A stretch of 64,000 bases of DNA from Luteitalea sp. TBR-22 (GCF_016865485.1 NZ_AP024452.1:5726501-5790500), one strand, 5' to 3'; shown: positions 50,110 through 59,984, counted from the stretch's first letter. The notes: a model not told the origin generated them from the letters alone. Translations and numbers: made by a program.

Positions 50110-50799
50110 TCACCCGATCGGCGTGAGCGCGCCGGTCCCGGGGTGCAGCTGCAGGTGACGCGTCGCGACACGCCGCGCGAACTCCCGGTCCTGGCTCACC
50201 GCGAGCACGGTGAGGGCCCGCGCCGACGCCACCCGCGCCACGTCATCGGCAAAGGCGGCACGGTCGGGCGCCTCGAGGGCGGCCGTCGGGTGCTCCATGA
50301 GCAGCAGCGACGGATCGAGCGCGATGGCGCGCGCCAGGTGCACGCGCATCCGCACCGGCACCGGCGCCTCGTGCAGCGGCCGCGCGATCCACGCCTCGTC
50401 GATCCCGGCCTCCCGCGCGATCGCGTCCACCTTGGGCACCAGCTCGTCGTCCACCGGATCGACGAGCGCCGTCAGCGACAACGCCACGTTGTCTCGCACC
50501 GTGAACGCGTCGAGCAGAAGGGCGCGCGCCGTCACCACCCCGAACGGATCGAGCGAGGCGAGCCACGTGTCGGCATCGGTGATCGCCGTCGTCGGACGCC
50601 CGAAGACCCGCACCTCGCCCTGATCCGGGAGGGCGAATCCGTTCACGAGGTTGGTGACCACTTCCGCAGCGACGACGTCGAGGCCACTGACGACGACACG
50701 GTCGCCTGCGTGCAGGACGAGATCGAGGAGGCGAAGGGGACGGAGGCCGCGGTAGTCCTTGATGACGCCGGTGCACTGCACCACCGGGACTTCGCTCAC
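50110..50799 (-). CDS. Degenerate ABC-type ATPase homologue
   Basis: A 229-residue protein with the overall length and order of an ABC ATPase, but with its nucleotide sites eroded. The Walker A position reads SGLDVVAAEVV (38-48) with no GKS/T. The signature region is HEAPVPVRMRVHLARAIALDP instead of an LSGGQ block, though the ARAIALDPSLLL that follows is normal. Walker B reads SLLLMEHPT (usual LLLDEPT), and the H-loop position has Gln (AVSQDREF). So it probably does not hydrolyse ATP in the normal way. The GTG start overlaps the Fur-ferritin stop as GTGA. Context of erpA and a Fur fusion suggests an accessory role in iron or Fe-S handling (inference). Confidence 0.65.
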   Translation of the reverse strand: MSEVPVVQCTGVIKDYRGLRPLRLLDLVLHAGDRVVVSGLDVVAAEVVTNLVNGFALPDQGEVRVFGRPTTAITDADTWLASLDPFGVVTARALLLDAFTVRDNVALSLTALVDPVDDELVPKVDAIAREAGIDEAWIARPLHEAPVPVRMRVHLARAIALDPSLLLMEHPTAALEAPDRAAFADDVARVASARALTVLAVSQDREFARRVATRHLQLHPGTGALTPIG

Positions 50800-51749
50800 G
50801 TCGTGGCCTCGGGACGGCCCCGGTCGCGGCGCGTCAGGTTGCGGTACTCGCGGATCAGCAGCTCGAGGTGCTCGCGTTCCTCGTCGGCGAACTCGAGGAA
50901 GATGCGCTTGCCTTCGGAGTCCTCGAACTTCTCGCCGTAGCGCTTGAAGAACCGGTGCGACCCGCGCTCGCACTTGATGCCGAGCATCAGGGCGTCCTTG
51001 TCGCTGGTCACGCTCCGCAGCGCGTCGACGCCGGCCGAGAACAGCCCGTTGGCCGCGCCCTTGAAGAACAGGAACGGCGGCTGCTGCTCGAGGTCAGGCT
51101 CGGCCTCCAGCAACTGGGTGTACCGACGCTCGAGCCGCTCGAGGTGGTCGTCCTCGTCGGTCGACAGCCGTTCGAAGATGGCGCGGGCCCGCGCGTCGCG
51201 GGTGATCGCGGCCGCGCGGGTGTAGAACTCGCGGCCCGAGCGCTCGGTGGCGATGGCGATGCGCAGGGCATCGCGCGCGAACAGCGCCTCGGTGGAGGCC
51301 TGCCGGGCCGCGGGGCGCCCGGTCTTGCAGGCCTCGCACGTGCCGTACAACTGCACCACGGCGTGGGAGACGGTGAAGGAACGGGCCTCGGCCACTTCCT
51401 CGAGCAGCTGCTCGATGTCCGAGCTCAGGAACTCGGTCGACTGGTTGCAGGACTTGCAGATCAGGTGGAAGTGGCGCGGATGCCGGTAGCTGTGCTCGTA
51501 CCGGAAACGTCCCTCGCCGAAGTCGACCTTGCGCGCGATCCCTGCCGCCTCCATCCACGCCAGCGTGCGGTAGACGGTGGCGCGGCTGATCCGGGTGTCT
51601 TCCTTGCGGATCAGGTCGACGAGGTCATCGGCCGTGAGGTGCCCCTCCTGGCGGAGGAACACGTCGACGATACGGTCGCGCTTGCTCGACCGCTTGCTGC
51701 CCGCCGGGCGCAGGCTGTCGATGAAGGCTGCCGGTGACTTCTCTGGCAT
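50796..51749 (-). CDS. Fur-family regulator fused to a ferritin-like (rubrerythrin-type) domain
   Basis: A 317-residue two-domain protein. Residues about 20-145 are a Fur regulator: the winged helix (LTADDLVDLIRKEDTRISRATVYRTL is split as TADDLVDLIRKED and ISRATVYRTLAWME), HPRHFHLICKSCNQSTEF with metal-binding His and Cys, and CEAC as the second half of the structural zinc site. About 155-310 form a four-helix ferritin-like domain with the two E-x2-H type repeats (AIATERSGREFYTRAAA, STDEDDHLERL, GIKCERGSHRFFKRYG, FADEEREHLELL). That carries the di-iron ligands. It could sense iron or peroxide directly. It is coupled by GTGA to the ABC-like gene and follows erpA by 97 nt. Fur domains normally end where this protein continues. 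Confidence 0.85.
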   Translation of the reverse strand: MPEKSPAAFIDSLRPAGSKRSSKRDRIVDVFLRQEGHLTADDLVDLIRKEDTRISRATVYRTLAWMEAAGIARKVDFGEGRFRYEHSYRHPRHFHLICKSCNQSTEFLSSDIEQLLEEVAEARSFTVSHAVVQLYGTCEACKTGRPAARQASTEALFARDALRIAIATERSGREFYTRAAAITRDARARAIFERLSTDEDDHLERLERRYTQLLEAEPDLEQQPPFLFFKGAANGLFSAGVDALRSVTSDKDALMLGIKCERGSHRFFKRYGEKFEDSEGKRIFLEFADEEREHLELLIREYRNLTRRDRGRPEATT

Positions 51750-51846
51750 GGTGAGCTGCCCCGCGAGTCCGGAGGGAGCAGGGCTCGGCGGCGGACCGGC
51801 GAGCGCGGCGGTCCCGACGGGACGGGACCGCGGCGCGGGCGCGGCG

Positions 51847-52176
51847 CTAGACCGAGAACGACGACCCGCATCCGCAGGTCGACTTGGCGTTGGGATTCTT
51901 GATGGTGAACCCGCCGCCCGACAGGTTGTCGACGAAATCCACCTCGGCGCCCTTGAGGTAGCGCACGCTGATGGGATCGACGAACAGGCGCACGCCGTTG
52001 GACTCGACGACCTTGTCGACGTCGGCCGTCGGGGCGGTGTCCTCGATCATGAGGCCGTACTGGAAGCCCGAACAGCCGCCGCCCTGCACGAAGACACGCA
52101 GGCCGGCCTGCGGCTTGCCTTCCTCGGCGAGCAGTTCGCTGATCTTTTCGGCCGCGACGGGGGTGACGTTGATCAT
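51847..52176 (-). CDS. erpA: Iron-sulphur cluster insertion protein, ErpA/IscA type
   Basis: A 109-residue A-type carrier that delivers Fe-S clusters to apo-proteins. The three conserved cysteines are in GGGCSGF (Cys35) and CGCGSSF (Cys101, Cys103). The N-terminus (MINVTPVAAEKISELLAEE) and the segment NLSGGGFTIKNPNAKSTCG match the family. ATG 52176 is preceded by AGGAG about 10 nt upstream. It is the first gene of a minus-strand group with the Fur-ferritin fusion, a degenerate ABC ATPase and a HAD phosphatase, which makes an iron/Fe-S theme likely. Confidence 0.92.
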   Translation of the reverse strand: MINVTPVAAEKISELLAEEGKPQAGLRVFVQGGGCSGFQYGLMIEDTAPTADVDKVVESNGVRLFVDPISVRYLKGAEVDFVDNLSGGGFTIKNPNAKSTCGCGSSFSV

Positions 52177-52284
52177 GGGTGTGAAGACTCCTGGGTACCT
52201 CATGGCAGTATAGCGACCGGTTCGAGCCGCGGGCAACCGCCCGGACGGCCGGGCCACGCGCGGCCACCGCCGCGTCCAACCGTC

Positions 52285-53718
<1,434 letters not shown>

Positions 53719-53748
53719 CCGCAGCGATCGTTTGAGGAGGACCGCCCC

Positions 53749-54639
53749 ATGCCGCGCTTCGACCGACGCCTGATTGCCGTGGCCAGCTGCCTGTTGGCGA
53801 TGCTGGCCTGCAACCGCCCCGCATCGGACGGGGGCAACGCGCCGGCGCCGGCCGCGCCCGCCCCAGCCCCGGCGGCGCCCGCGCCGGGCGCCGCACCGGC
53901 CGCTCCCCCCGCCGCGGCACCCGCACCGCAGGCGCCGCTCACCGGCACGCCGGCCACGCCTGCAGCGCCCGAGGCCGCTCCGGTCGCCGCGCAGGCCCCT
54001 GCGCCAACCGCGCCACCGAGCGGGGCAACCGCGCCACCTGCCGCCGCCCCTGCCGCCCCGCGGGCGCCCACCGCTCCCGCGGCGCCGGTCCGTCCGGCGC
54101 CGCCGCGCGAGATCACCATCCCCGCGGGCACGCCCCTGCAACTGGCATTGCTCACCGACGTCAGCTCGGACGGCAGCGCGGTGGAAGACCGCGTCAGCGC
54201 CCGCGTCACGGCGCCCGTGCGTTTGGAAGGCGCCACCGTCATCCCTGAAGGCTCCCGGGTCGGCGGCGAAGTCACCTACGTGCAGGGCAGCGCCAAGGTG
54301 AAGGGCCGCGCGTCCCTCACGGTGCGCTTCCGCACCATCACGGTGGGCGAGCGTTCCTACGACCTCGACGCCGAGCCGCTTCGGCGGGAGGCGCGGGGCA
54401 CCAAGGCCAAGGACGCCCGCAACATCGGCATCGGCGCCGGCGCCGGCGCGGTCATCGGCGGCATCATCGGCGGCCGCAAGGGCGCCGGGATCGGTGCCGC
54501 CGTCGGCGGCGCGGGCGGCACGGGCGTCGTGCTCGCCACCAAGGGCGAAGAAGTCCGACTGCCGGCGGGCACGCCGGTCACCACCCGTCTCGAGGCGCCG
54601 CTGGTCGTCGAGATGCGCGTGACCGGACCACCGCGCTAG
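53749..54639 (+). CDS. Lipoprotein with Ala/Pro-rich spacer and glycine-zipper domain
   Basis: A 296-residue lipoprotein; lipobox LAMLAC. A spacer of about 95 residues made mostly of Ala and Pro could cross the peptidoglycan. The C-terminal part has strands IPAGTPLQLALLTDVSSDG, VEDRVSARVTAPVRLEGA, VIPEGSRVGGEVTYVQGSA and a glycine-zipper (AGAVIGGIIGGRKGAGIGAA, split here), as in a family of acidobacterial proteins related to conjugal TrbI/VirB10-type or OmpA-linked lipoproteins. GAGGAGG at 53734-53740 is a good ribosome site. Probably it contributes to envelope structure. Co-directional methyltransferase genes follow 13 bp later. Confidence 0.75.
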   Translation: MPRFDRRLIAVASCLLAMLACNRPASDGGNAPAPAAPAPAPAAPAPGAAPAAPPAAAPAPQAPLTGTPATPAAPEAAPVAAQAPAPTAPPSGATAPPAAAPAAPRAPTAPAAPVRPAPPREITIPAGTPLQLALLTDVSSDGSAVEDRVSARVTAPVRLEGATVIPEGSRVGGEVTYVQGSAKVKGRASLTVRFRTITVGERSYDLDAEPLRREARGTKAKDARNIGIGAGAGAVIGGIIGGRKGAGIGAAVGGAGGTGVVLATKGEEVRLPAGTPVTTRLEAPLVVEMRVTGPPR

Positions 54640-54652
54640 GTCGGCCGTCTAC

Positions 54653-55486
54653 ATGGGAATGATGGGGATCGAGCGCCTGTCGGGCCTGGTGTCGAGCGCC
54701 ATGTCGGCCGCGCTGCTCTGCGCGGCGTCCGCGGCGTCGGCGCAGGCACCACGTGAACAGACGCCGGTGCGGCCGCAAGGGCTGATGGTCGCGCCGCGCG
54801 GGTCGACGCCGACCGCCAGTGCTGGGGCGCCGCCGCTCCCACCGCCCGCCTTGCCGCCTCCGGCCAGACCCGAGGGGACCCGGCAGGTGGCGACGCCATC
54901 GCAGCAACGCGGTCACGGCCGCCTGTTCCAGCCGCAGGACCTCGGCATGCTCGAGGGCCCCGACCGCGAGGCATGGCAGAAGCCTGACCAGGTGATGGAC
55001 GCGCTCGGCATCGGCGACGGCTCGGTGGTGGCCGACCTGGGAGCGGGCGGAGGCTGGTTCACCGTCCGCCTGGCCAAGCGGGTCGGCCCCAACGGCGTGG
55101 TGTACGCCGAGGACATCCAGCCGCAGATGATCGAGGCCATCCAGCGGCGCGTCGACCGCGAGGGCCTCCACAACGTGTCGGCCGTGCTCGGCGAGGCCGA
55201 CCACCCGGCGCTGCCGGTGGGGCGGCTGGACGCCGCGTTGATGGTGGACACGTTCCACGAGGTGGAGGACACGCGCTCACTCCTCACCAACGTGCGGGCG
55301 GCGCTCAAGCCCGGCGGCCGCCTGGGCATCATCGAGTACCGCACCGAGGGCGGTGGCCCGGGCCCCTCCCGCGAGGAGCGCATCCAGCCCGGACAGGTGA
55401 TCCGCGCCGCGGAGGCAGCAGGATTTCGCCTGATGCGCCAGGAGCAGTTCCTGCAGTTCCAGTACCTGTTGATCTTCACGCGCTGA
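54653..55486 (+). CDS. Exported class I SAM-dependent methyltransferase
   Basis: A 277-residue protein with a signal peptide (about 1-31) and a Pro-rich linker (PPLPPPALPPPARP), then a Rossmann methyltransferase: motif I VVADLGAGGGWFTVRLAKRV, acidic VYAEDIQPQMIEAI, motif II/III ALMVDTFHEVEDT and LKPGGRLGIIEYR. The tail EAAGFRLMRQEQFLQFQYLLIF is typical. Exported methyltransferases with a VDTFHEV motif are common in Acidobacteria and some proteobacteria; how SAM would reach the periplasm is unclear, so the signal peptide is odd. Start: ATG 54653; ATG 54659 or 54662 would also work. Confidence 0.75.
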   Translation: MGMMGIERLSGLVSSAMSAALLCAASAASAQAPREQTPVRPQGLMVAPRGSTPTASAGAPPLPPPALPPPARPEGTRQVATPSQQRGHGRLFQPQDLGMLEGPDREAWQKPDQVMDALGIGDGSVVADLGAGGGWFTVRLAKRVGPNGVVYAEDIQPQMIEAIQRRVDREGLHNVSAVLGEADHPALPVGRLDAALMVDTFHEVEDTRSLLTNVRAALKPGGRLGIIEYRTEGGGPGPSREERIQPGQVIRAAEAAGFRLMRQEQFLQFQYLLIFTR

Positions 55487-55518
55487 GGCGGGCGTTTCAC
55501 TCGCACGCGCCGCCGGGC

Positions 55519-55524
55519 TACCCT
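55519..55524 (+). promoter_or_regulatory. Candidate -10 element TACCCT, leaderless type
   Basis: TACCCT ends 8 nt before the ATG at 55533. Confidence 0.4.
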
Positions 55525-55532
55525 AGCCGCGC

Positions 55533-56405
55533 ATGTCCACCTCGACACTTCGCCTGGCGAGCGCCCTGGCCGCCCTCCTGGTGGCCGGCGGCGGCCTGGC
55601 CCTGGTCTCCAGGCGGCCTGTCCCGCCCCGTCCGCCGATCGCACGCCGGGGAGCGCCGCTCGACGAACTCCGGCAGCGCCTTTACGACGCGGTGCAGCCC
55701 GTGCGGCTGGCCAACTGCACGCTGGAACGCTTCGGCGAGGCCCACGACGGCGGGTACCTGATGTGCGGCAACCTGCTGGCCCCGGCAGCCGGTTACTCGT
55801 ACGGCATCTCCGGCTACGACGGCTGGGGCTGCCAGATGAGCAAGCGGTTCGGCATCCCCGTGCACCAGTACGACTGCTTCGATCCGCGCCGGCCGTCGTG
55901 CGAGGGCGGCGACACCCGCTTCCACGGGGAGTGCGTCGCCGGCGAGGCGTCGGTGGACCCGTCGGGCCGTCCCTTCGACGCGGTCGCCGCGCAGGTGACC
56001 CGCAACGGCGACCCGGGCAAGCGCCTGGTGATGAAGATGGACGTCGAGGGCGCCGAGTGGGCCAGCCTGCTCGCGGCGCCGCGCGAGGTGCTCGAGCAGA
56101 TCGACCAGTTGACGATCGAGCTGCACCTGAACGGCCCCGACCTCTGGACGAAGTGGCTGGTGGTGTCCAAGCTGAGGGACGTGTTCCACGTCGCCCATCA
56201 CCACGTGAACAACTACGGCTGTCGCGACGACCTGGCGCCGTTCCCGTCGTGGGCCATCGAGGTCCTCTTCGTGAACAAGCGCCTGGCCGTGGCCGTGCCT
56301 GGCGGTCCGCCGATCGTCCGGCCGCATCCCCTCGACGCCCCGAACGATCCGACCCGCCCGGATTGCCAGTACGCGCCAGGCACCCGCCCCACGGGCATTC
56401 GCTGA
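55533..56405 (+). CDS. FkbM/METTL24-like methyltransferase with N-terminal membrane anchor
   Basis: A 290-residue protein with an N-terminal hydrophobic helix (about 8-26). The remaining part resembles the Methyltransf_21 / METTL24-like group: LERFGEAHDGGYLMCG, YSYGISGYDGWGCQMSKRFG, VHQYDCFDP, LVMKMDVEGAEW and SWAIEVLFVNKRL. The DVEGAEW motif is the characteristic FkbM block. Substrates of this group are mostly unknown; sugars or lipids are likely. It follows another methyltransferase gene by 46 bp, and TACCCT 8 nt before the start indicates its own leaderless promoter. Confidence 0.72.
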   Translation: MSTSTLRLASALAALLVAGGGLALVSRRPVPPRPPIARRGAPLDELRQRLYDAVQPVRLANCTLERFGEAHDGGYLMCGNLLAPAAGYSYGISGYDGWGCQMSKRFGIPVHQYDCFDPRRPSCEGGDTRFHGECVAGEASVDPSGRPFDAVAAQVTRNGDPGKRLVMKMDVEGAEWASLLAAPREVLEQIDQLTIELHLNGPDLWTKWLVVSKLRDVFHVAHHHVNNYGCRDDLAPFPSWAIEVLFVNKRLAVAVPGGPPIVRPHPLDAPNDPTRPDCQYAPGTRPTGIR

Positions 56406-56408
56406 CCC

Positions 56409-57287
56409 ATGGCGCGATACGGTGACCGCGTCGTGATCGTGACGGGCGGCTCCAGGGGCATCGGCGAGGGCGTGGTGCGCGCCTTCGTCGAGGCGGGATC
56501 CCGGGTGACCATCGCCGACATCGACGCCCCGACGGGCGAGGCACTGGCGCGTTCGCTGGGAGGGGCCGCGACCTTCGCACGCCTCGACGTGCGCAGCGAC
56601 GAGGAGGTCGGCGCGCTGATCGCGGACGTGGTGGCTCGCGAGGGCCGGCTCGACTGCCTGGTGAACAACGCCGGGACCCACCCGCCGCACCTGGCCATCG
56701 ACGACATCACACCGGCCGCGTTCCGCGAGCTGCTGGCCCTGAACCTGGTGAGCCAGTTCGTCGCTTGCCGCGCCGCGCTCCCCCACCTGCGGGCGACGCG
56801 TGGCTGCATCATCAACATGGGCAGCCTGGTGGGCTCACTCGGCCAGGCCCACGCCGTCGACTACGTCACGACCAAGGGCGCCATCGCCGCGATGACCAGG
56901 GCGCTGGCGATCGACGAGGCGCGCCACGGCGTGCGGGTCAACTGCGTGTCGCCCGGCAACATCGACACGCCCCTCTGGCAGTCCTTTGCCGAGCGGGCCG
57001 CCGATCCGGAGGCCGTGCGCCGCGACGGCGCGCAGGCGCAGTGGATCGGCAGGCTCGGCACGATCGACGAGGTCGGCCGCCTCTGCGTGTTCCTGGCTGC
57101 CGAGGCCACGTACACGACAGGCGTGGACCACGTGATCTCGGGCGGCGCCGAGCTCGGTTACGGGAGGAAGGAGACCGCGCCCACGAGCGTCAGTGCGCCT
57201 CGTACGGCTGCAGTTGCTCCTTCACCACCGCCTGGTCGCCGACCACCACCATCGTCATCTTCGCCGGATCGAGATACTTCTCGGTGA
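56409..57287 (+). CDS. Short-chain dehydrogenase/reductase with an extra C-terminal tail
   Basis: A classical SDR: cofactor motif VTGGSRGIGEG (12-22), NNAG in CLVNNAGTH, Ser in MGSLVGS, and YVTTK (Tyr, Lys). The usual fold ends near residue 255 at HVISGGAELGYGRKE. The reading frame then continues for 37 residues of low-complexity, Pro/Ser/Arg-rich sequence (TAAVAPSPPPGRRPPPSSS) into the antisense of the M16 peptidase gene, a 98-nt convergent overlap. The tail looks like non-coding read-through: either the ancestral stop was lost or the true end is extended without function. ATG 56409 is 3 bp after the upstream stop. Confidence 0.83.
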   Translation: MARYGDRVVIVTGGSRGIGEGVVRAFVEAGSRVTIADIDAPTGEALARSLGGAATFARLDVRSDEEVGALIADVVAREGRLDCLVNNAGTHPPHLAIDDITPAAFRELLALNLVSQFVACRAALPHLRATRGCIINMGSLVGSLGQAHAVDYVTTKGAIAAMTRALAIDEARHGVRVNCVSPGNIDTPLWQSFAERAADPEAVRRDGAQAQWIGRLGTIDEVGRLCVFLAAEATYTTGVDHVISGGAELGYGRKETAPTSVSAPRTAAVAPSPPPGRRPPPSSSSPDRDTSR

Positions 57288-58587
57288 CGCGGCGGATGTC
57301 GTCGGGCGTCACCGCCTGCAGCTGCTGGACGTAGGTGCGCAGGTAGTCCTCGGGCAGCCCGTGCTGCCGCTGGAACAGCAGCTGGTTGATGATGCCGCTG
57401 CGCGAGGAGTTCTGGAGCACGAACACCCCGGACAGATAGGCCTTGATGCCGTCGAGTTCGGCCACCGGCGGCGCCTCGGTACGCAGGCGATCGATCTCGA
57501 AGAAGATCTCCTTCATCGACGCGCCGGTCACCGCCGTGGTGACGTCGGCGACCTGCGCCCAGTGCGCGACCTTCTGGCGAGGCGTGAGCGAGCTGTTCGG
57601 GGAGTACGTGTAGCCCTTCTGCTCGCGGATGTTGGTGGTCACGCGCGAGGCGAAGGACCCGCCGAGCAGCGCGTTCATCACCCGCAGCGCCATGTAGTCG
57701 GGATGTGACGGGTCGACCACGGGAAGGCCAAGGTACAGCGTGGACTGCGCCGCCTTCGGCCTGTCGATCACCGTCAGCGAGCGCGTGACGACGGGCGTCG
57801 CGACCGTGCGGCGCGGCGCGGTCCCGGCCGCCCACGAGGCAAAGCTGGCCCGGACGGCGGCGCGCACGGCGGCCGCGTCGAAGCGCCCGACCACGTACAG
57901 GTGCGCCCGCGAGGCGCCGAAGTGCGCGGCGTGGAAGGCCGTCACGTCGCCGTGACCGTAGCCCTCGAGCATCGCCTCGGTCGGGAAGATCCGCCCGTAG
58001 GGATGATCGCCGTACATGACGCGGGAGAACGCCTCGAAGGCCTGTGCCTGGGGCTGCGACTTCTGCAGCGCGAGATTGCGTCGCAGGTCGGCCTTCAGGC
58101 GGGGCAGCTCCGCAGCCGGCAGCGCCGGGTGCTGCACCACGTCGGCGATCACCGGCAGGGCGTCGGCCACGAACTCGGACAGCACGTCGGTGCGCACGGT
58201 GGTCGCATCGAGTCCCACGCCCACCGTCAGTCCGCCACCCATCCGTGCAAGGCGCTCGGCGATCGCGGCGGCCGACTGGGTGGTGGTGCCTTCCTTCATC
58301 AGCTGCCCGGTGAGGTCGGCGAGCCAGACCTGCTGCGGCCCCTCGTCGGCGTTGCCGACGTCGACGCTCAGGTGGATGGTCGCCTTGGGCACCGTGCCAT
58401 AGGGCACCAGCGTGACGCCGAGGCCGTTGGGCAACGAGAACGTCTCGGCGGCAGGCACGGTGAAGGGCCGGGGCGCCCCGGCGGCGGGCGGCGCCTGCCG
58501 TGACTGGGGCTGGGCGAGGGCCACGCTCGACACGAGCAGGAGCGCGGCGGGCGCGAGGACGATCGTCGGCATCCGCATGGCGTTCAC
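57190..58587 (-). CDS. M16 peptidase-like protein without zinc motif (inactive partner)
   Basis: A 465-residue exported M16B homologue (signal peptide about 1-25). It aligns in overall design with its neighbour: FSLPNGLGVTLVPYG, LSVDVGNADEGPQQ, and GGSFASRVTTNIREQKGYTY (the Arg/Tyr pair). The HxxEH zinc motif is absent; WLADLTGQLMKEG stands at its place. In mitochondrial processing peptidase and many bacterial pairs such an inactive subunit assists an active one. The GTG start overlaps the active partner's stop as GTGA. The 3' end overlaps the SDR gene on the opposite strand. Confidence 0.85.
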   Translation of the reverse strand: MNAMRMPTIVLAPAALLLVSSVALAQPQSRQAPPAAGAPRPFTVPAAETFSLPNGLGVTLVPYGTVPKATIHLSVDVGNADEGPQQVWLADLTGQLMKEGTTTQSAAAIAERLARMGGGLTVGVGLDATTVRTDVLSEFVADALPVIADVVQHPALPAAELPRLKADLRRNLALQKSQPQAQAFEAFSRVMYGDHPYGRIFPTEAMLEGYGHGDVTAFHAAHFGASRAHLYVVGRFDAAAVRAAVRASFASWAAGTAPRRTVATPVVTRSLTVIDRPKAAQSTLYLGLPVVDPSHPDYMALRVMNALLGGSFASRVTTNIREQKGYTYSPNSSLTPRQKVAHWAQVADVTTAVTGASMKEIFFEIDRLRTEAPPVAELDGIKAYLSGVFVLQNSSRSGIINQLLFQRQHGLPEDYLRTYVQQLQAVTPDDIRRVTEKYLDPAKMTMVVVGDQAVVKEQLQPYEAH

Positions 58588-59984
58588 TCCTGGGCGGCCG
58601 CGGCCGCCTGGCCCGGCTCCACGAGGAGCACGGTGCGATTGGTGCGGCGCAGGTACTCCCGCGCGGTCTTCTGCAGCAGGGCCGGTGTGACCTTCCGGAA
58701 CTCCGCTTCGAGGCCGTTGATCCGCGCCGGATCATCGTCGAAGAGCGCGAACGAGGCGAGCAGGTCCGCCGCGCCGAAGCCGTTCAGCTCCGTCAGCGAG
58801 TCGTACAGCGACGACCGCAGCTTGACGAGCGCGCGATCGACGGTGGCCTGATCCAGGGGCTTGTCCTGGAGGCGGGCGATCGCGGCGTCGAGACTCTCGA
58901 GGATCTCGTCGGCCTTGTGGGTCGGCTCATGGATCAAGGAGCCCAGCCAGAGCATCGGGCCGGCGTAGTTGAACATGTTGCCGAGCAGGTTGATGCCGCC
59001 GTCGATGCTGCCGGCGTAGCCCTTCTTCTTGACGAGTTCCTGGTGCAGCAGGCTGTCCTCGCCCTGCAGCAGGATCTGGTCGAGCAGGCCCATCGCGTAG
59101 AACTCGGGCGTGTTGCGCGCCGGCATGTGGTAGCCGAAGGCCAGCGCGGGCTTGCGCGCCAGGGCGTCCTTCTTGGTGAAGCGCTTCTCCGCGCGCTGGC
59201 GCGGCTCGGTCAGGTCGGGCTGCGCCGACGGCTTCGGCCCCGTGATCGGGCCGAAGTGCGTGTCGATCAGCGCCCGCGCCTTCGACTCCTCGAAGTCGCC
59301 GTAGACCACCAGGACGGCATTGGCCGGCGCGTAGTAGGTGCGGAAGAAGTCCTGCACGTCCTTCAGCGTGGCCGCCTCGAGATCCTTCAGGTCGCCATAG
59401 AAGTTGTGGGCGTTGTACCAGTTGGTGTTGGCGTACTGCGGCAGGTCGAGCCACGGGAACCCGCCATAGGGCTGGTTCAGCACGTTGACCTTCACCTCGT
59501 TGCTGACCACGCCCTGCTGGTTGGTGAGGTTGTCCTGAGTGATGTCGAGACCACGCATCCGGTCGGCCTCGGCCCACAGCGCCGTCTCGAGCGCATGGGC
59601 CGGCAGCACCTCGAAGTAGTTCGTGAAGTCGAAGCGGGTGGACCCGTTCAGGATTCCCCCGCTGCGCTGCACGAGGCGGATGAACTCCATCTTCCCGAGG
59701 TTGGCCGAGCCCTGGAACATCATGTGCTCGAACAGGTGCGCGAACCCGGTGCGGTCCTTCGGCTCCACGCGGAAGCCGATGCGGTAGTACACGGCGACGA
59801 CCACGGTCGGAGCCGTGGTGTCGCGCGAGAGCACCACCTTCAGGCCATTGGGCAGCGTGTAGTAGGTGACCGGGACGTTGTACGTCGACGACGCGGCCGG
59901 CTGCGCCAGCGCCGGCGTCGCGGCCGCCGCGACCATCGTCGCCGTCAGGGCCAGGCTGGCCGTGGCCAGCAGACGTGTGAACAT
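58584..59984 (-). CDS. M16 zinc peptidase, active subunit
   Basis: A 466-residue exported M16B peptidase (signal peptide about 1-28). The inverted zinc motif is FAHLFEHMMF, with His83, Glu86 and His87; the third ligand Glu is in the following helix. YTLPNGLKVVLSRD and FRTYYAPANAVLVVYGDF are family landmarks. It most likely forms a heterodimer with the downstream inactive homologue and degrades peptides in the periplasm. ATG 59984 follows GGAGGA; an ATG 45 nt upstream lacks one. It is the first gene of the two-gene operon. Confidence 0.9.
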   Translation of the reverse strand: MFTRLLATASLALTATMVAAAATPALAQPAASSTYNVPVTYYTLPNGLKVVLSRDTTAPTVVVAVYYRIGFRVEPKDRTGFAHLFEHMMFQGSANLGKMEFIRLVQRSGGILNGSTRFDFTNYFEVLPAHALETALWAEADRMRGLDITQDNLTNQQGVVSNEVKVNVLNQPYGGFPWLDLPQYANTNWYNAHNFYGDLKDLEAATLKDVQDFFRTYYAPANAVLVVYGDFEESKARALIDTHFGPITGPKPSAQPDLTEPRQRAEKRFTKKDALARKPALAFGYHMPARNTPEFYAMGLLDQILLQGEDSLLHQELVKKKGYAGSIDGGINLLGNMFNYAGPMLWLGSLIHEPTHKADEILESLDAAIARLQDKPLDQATVDRALVKLRSSLYDSLTELNGFGAADLLASFALFDDDPARINGLEAEFRKVTPALLQKTAREYLRRTNRTVLLVEPGQAAAAAQE

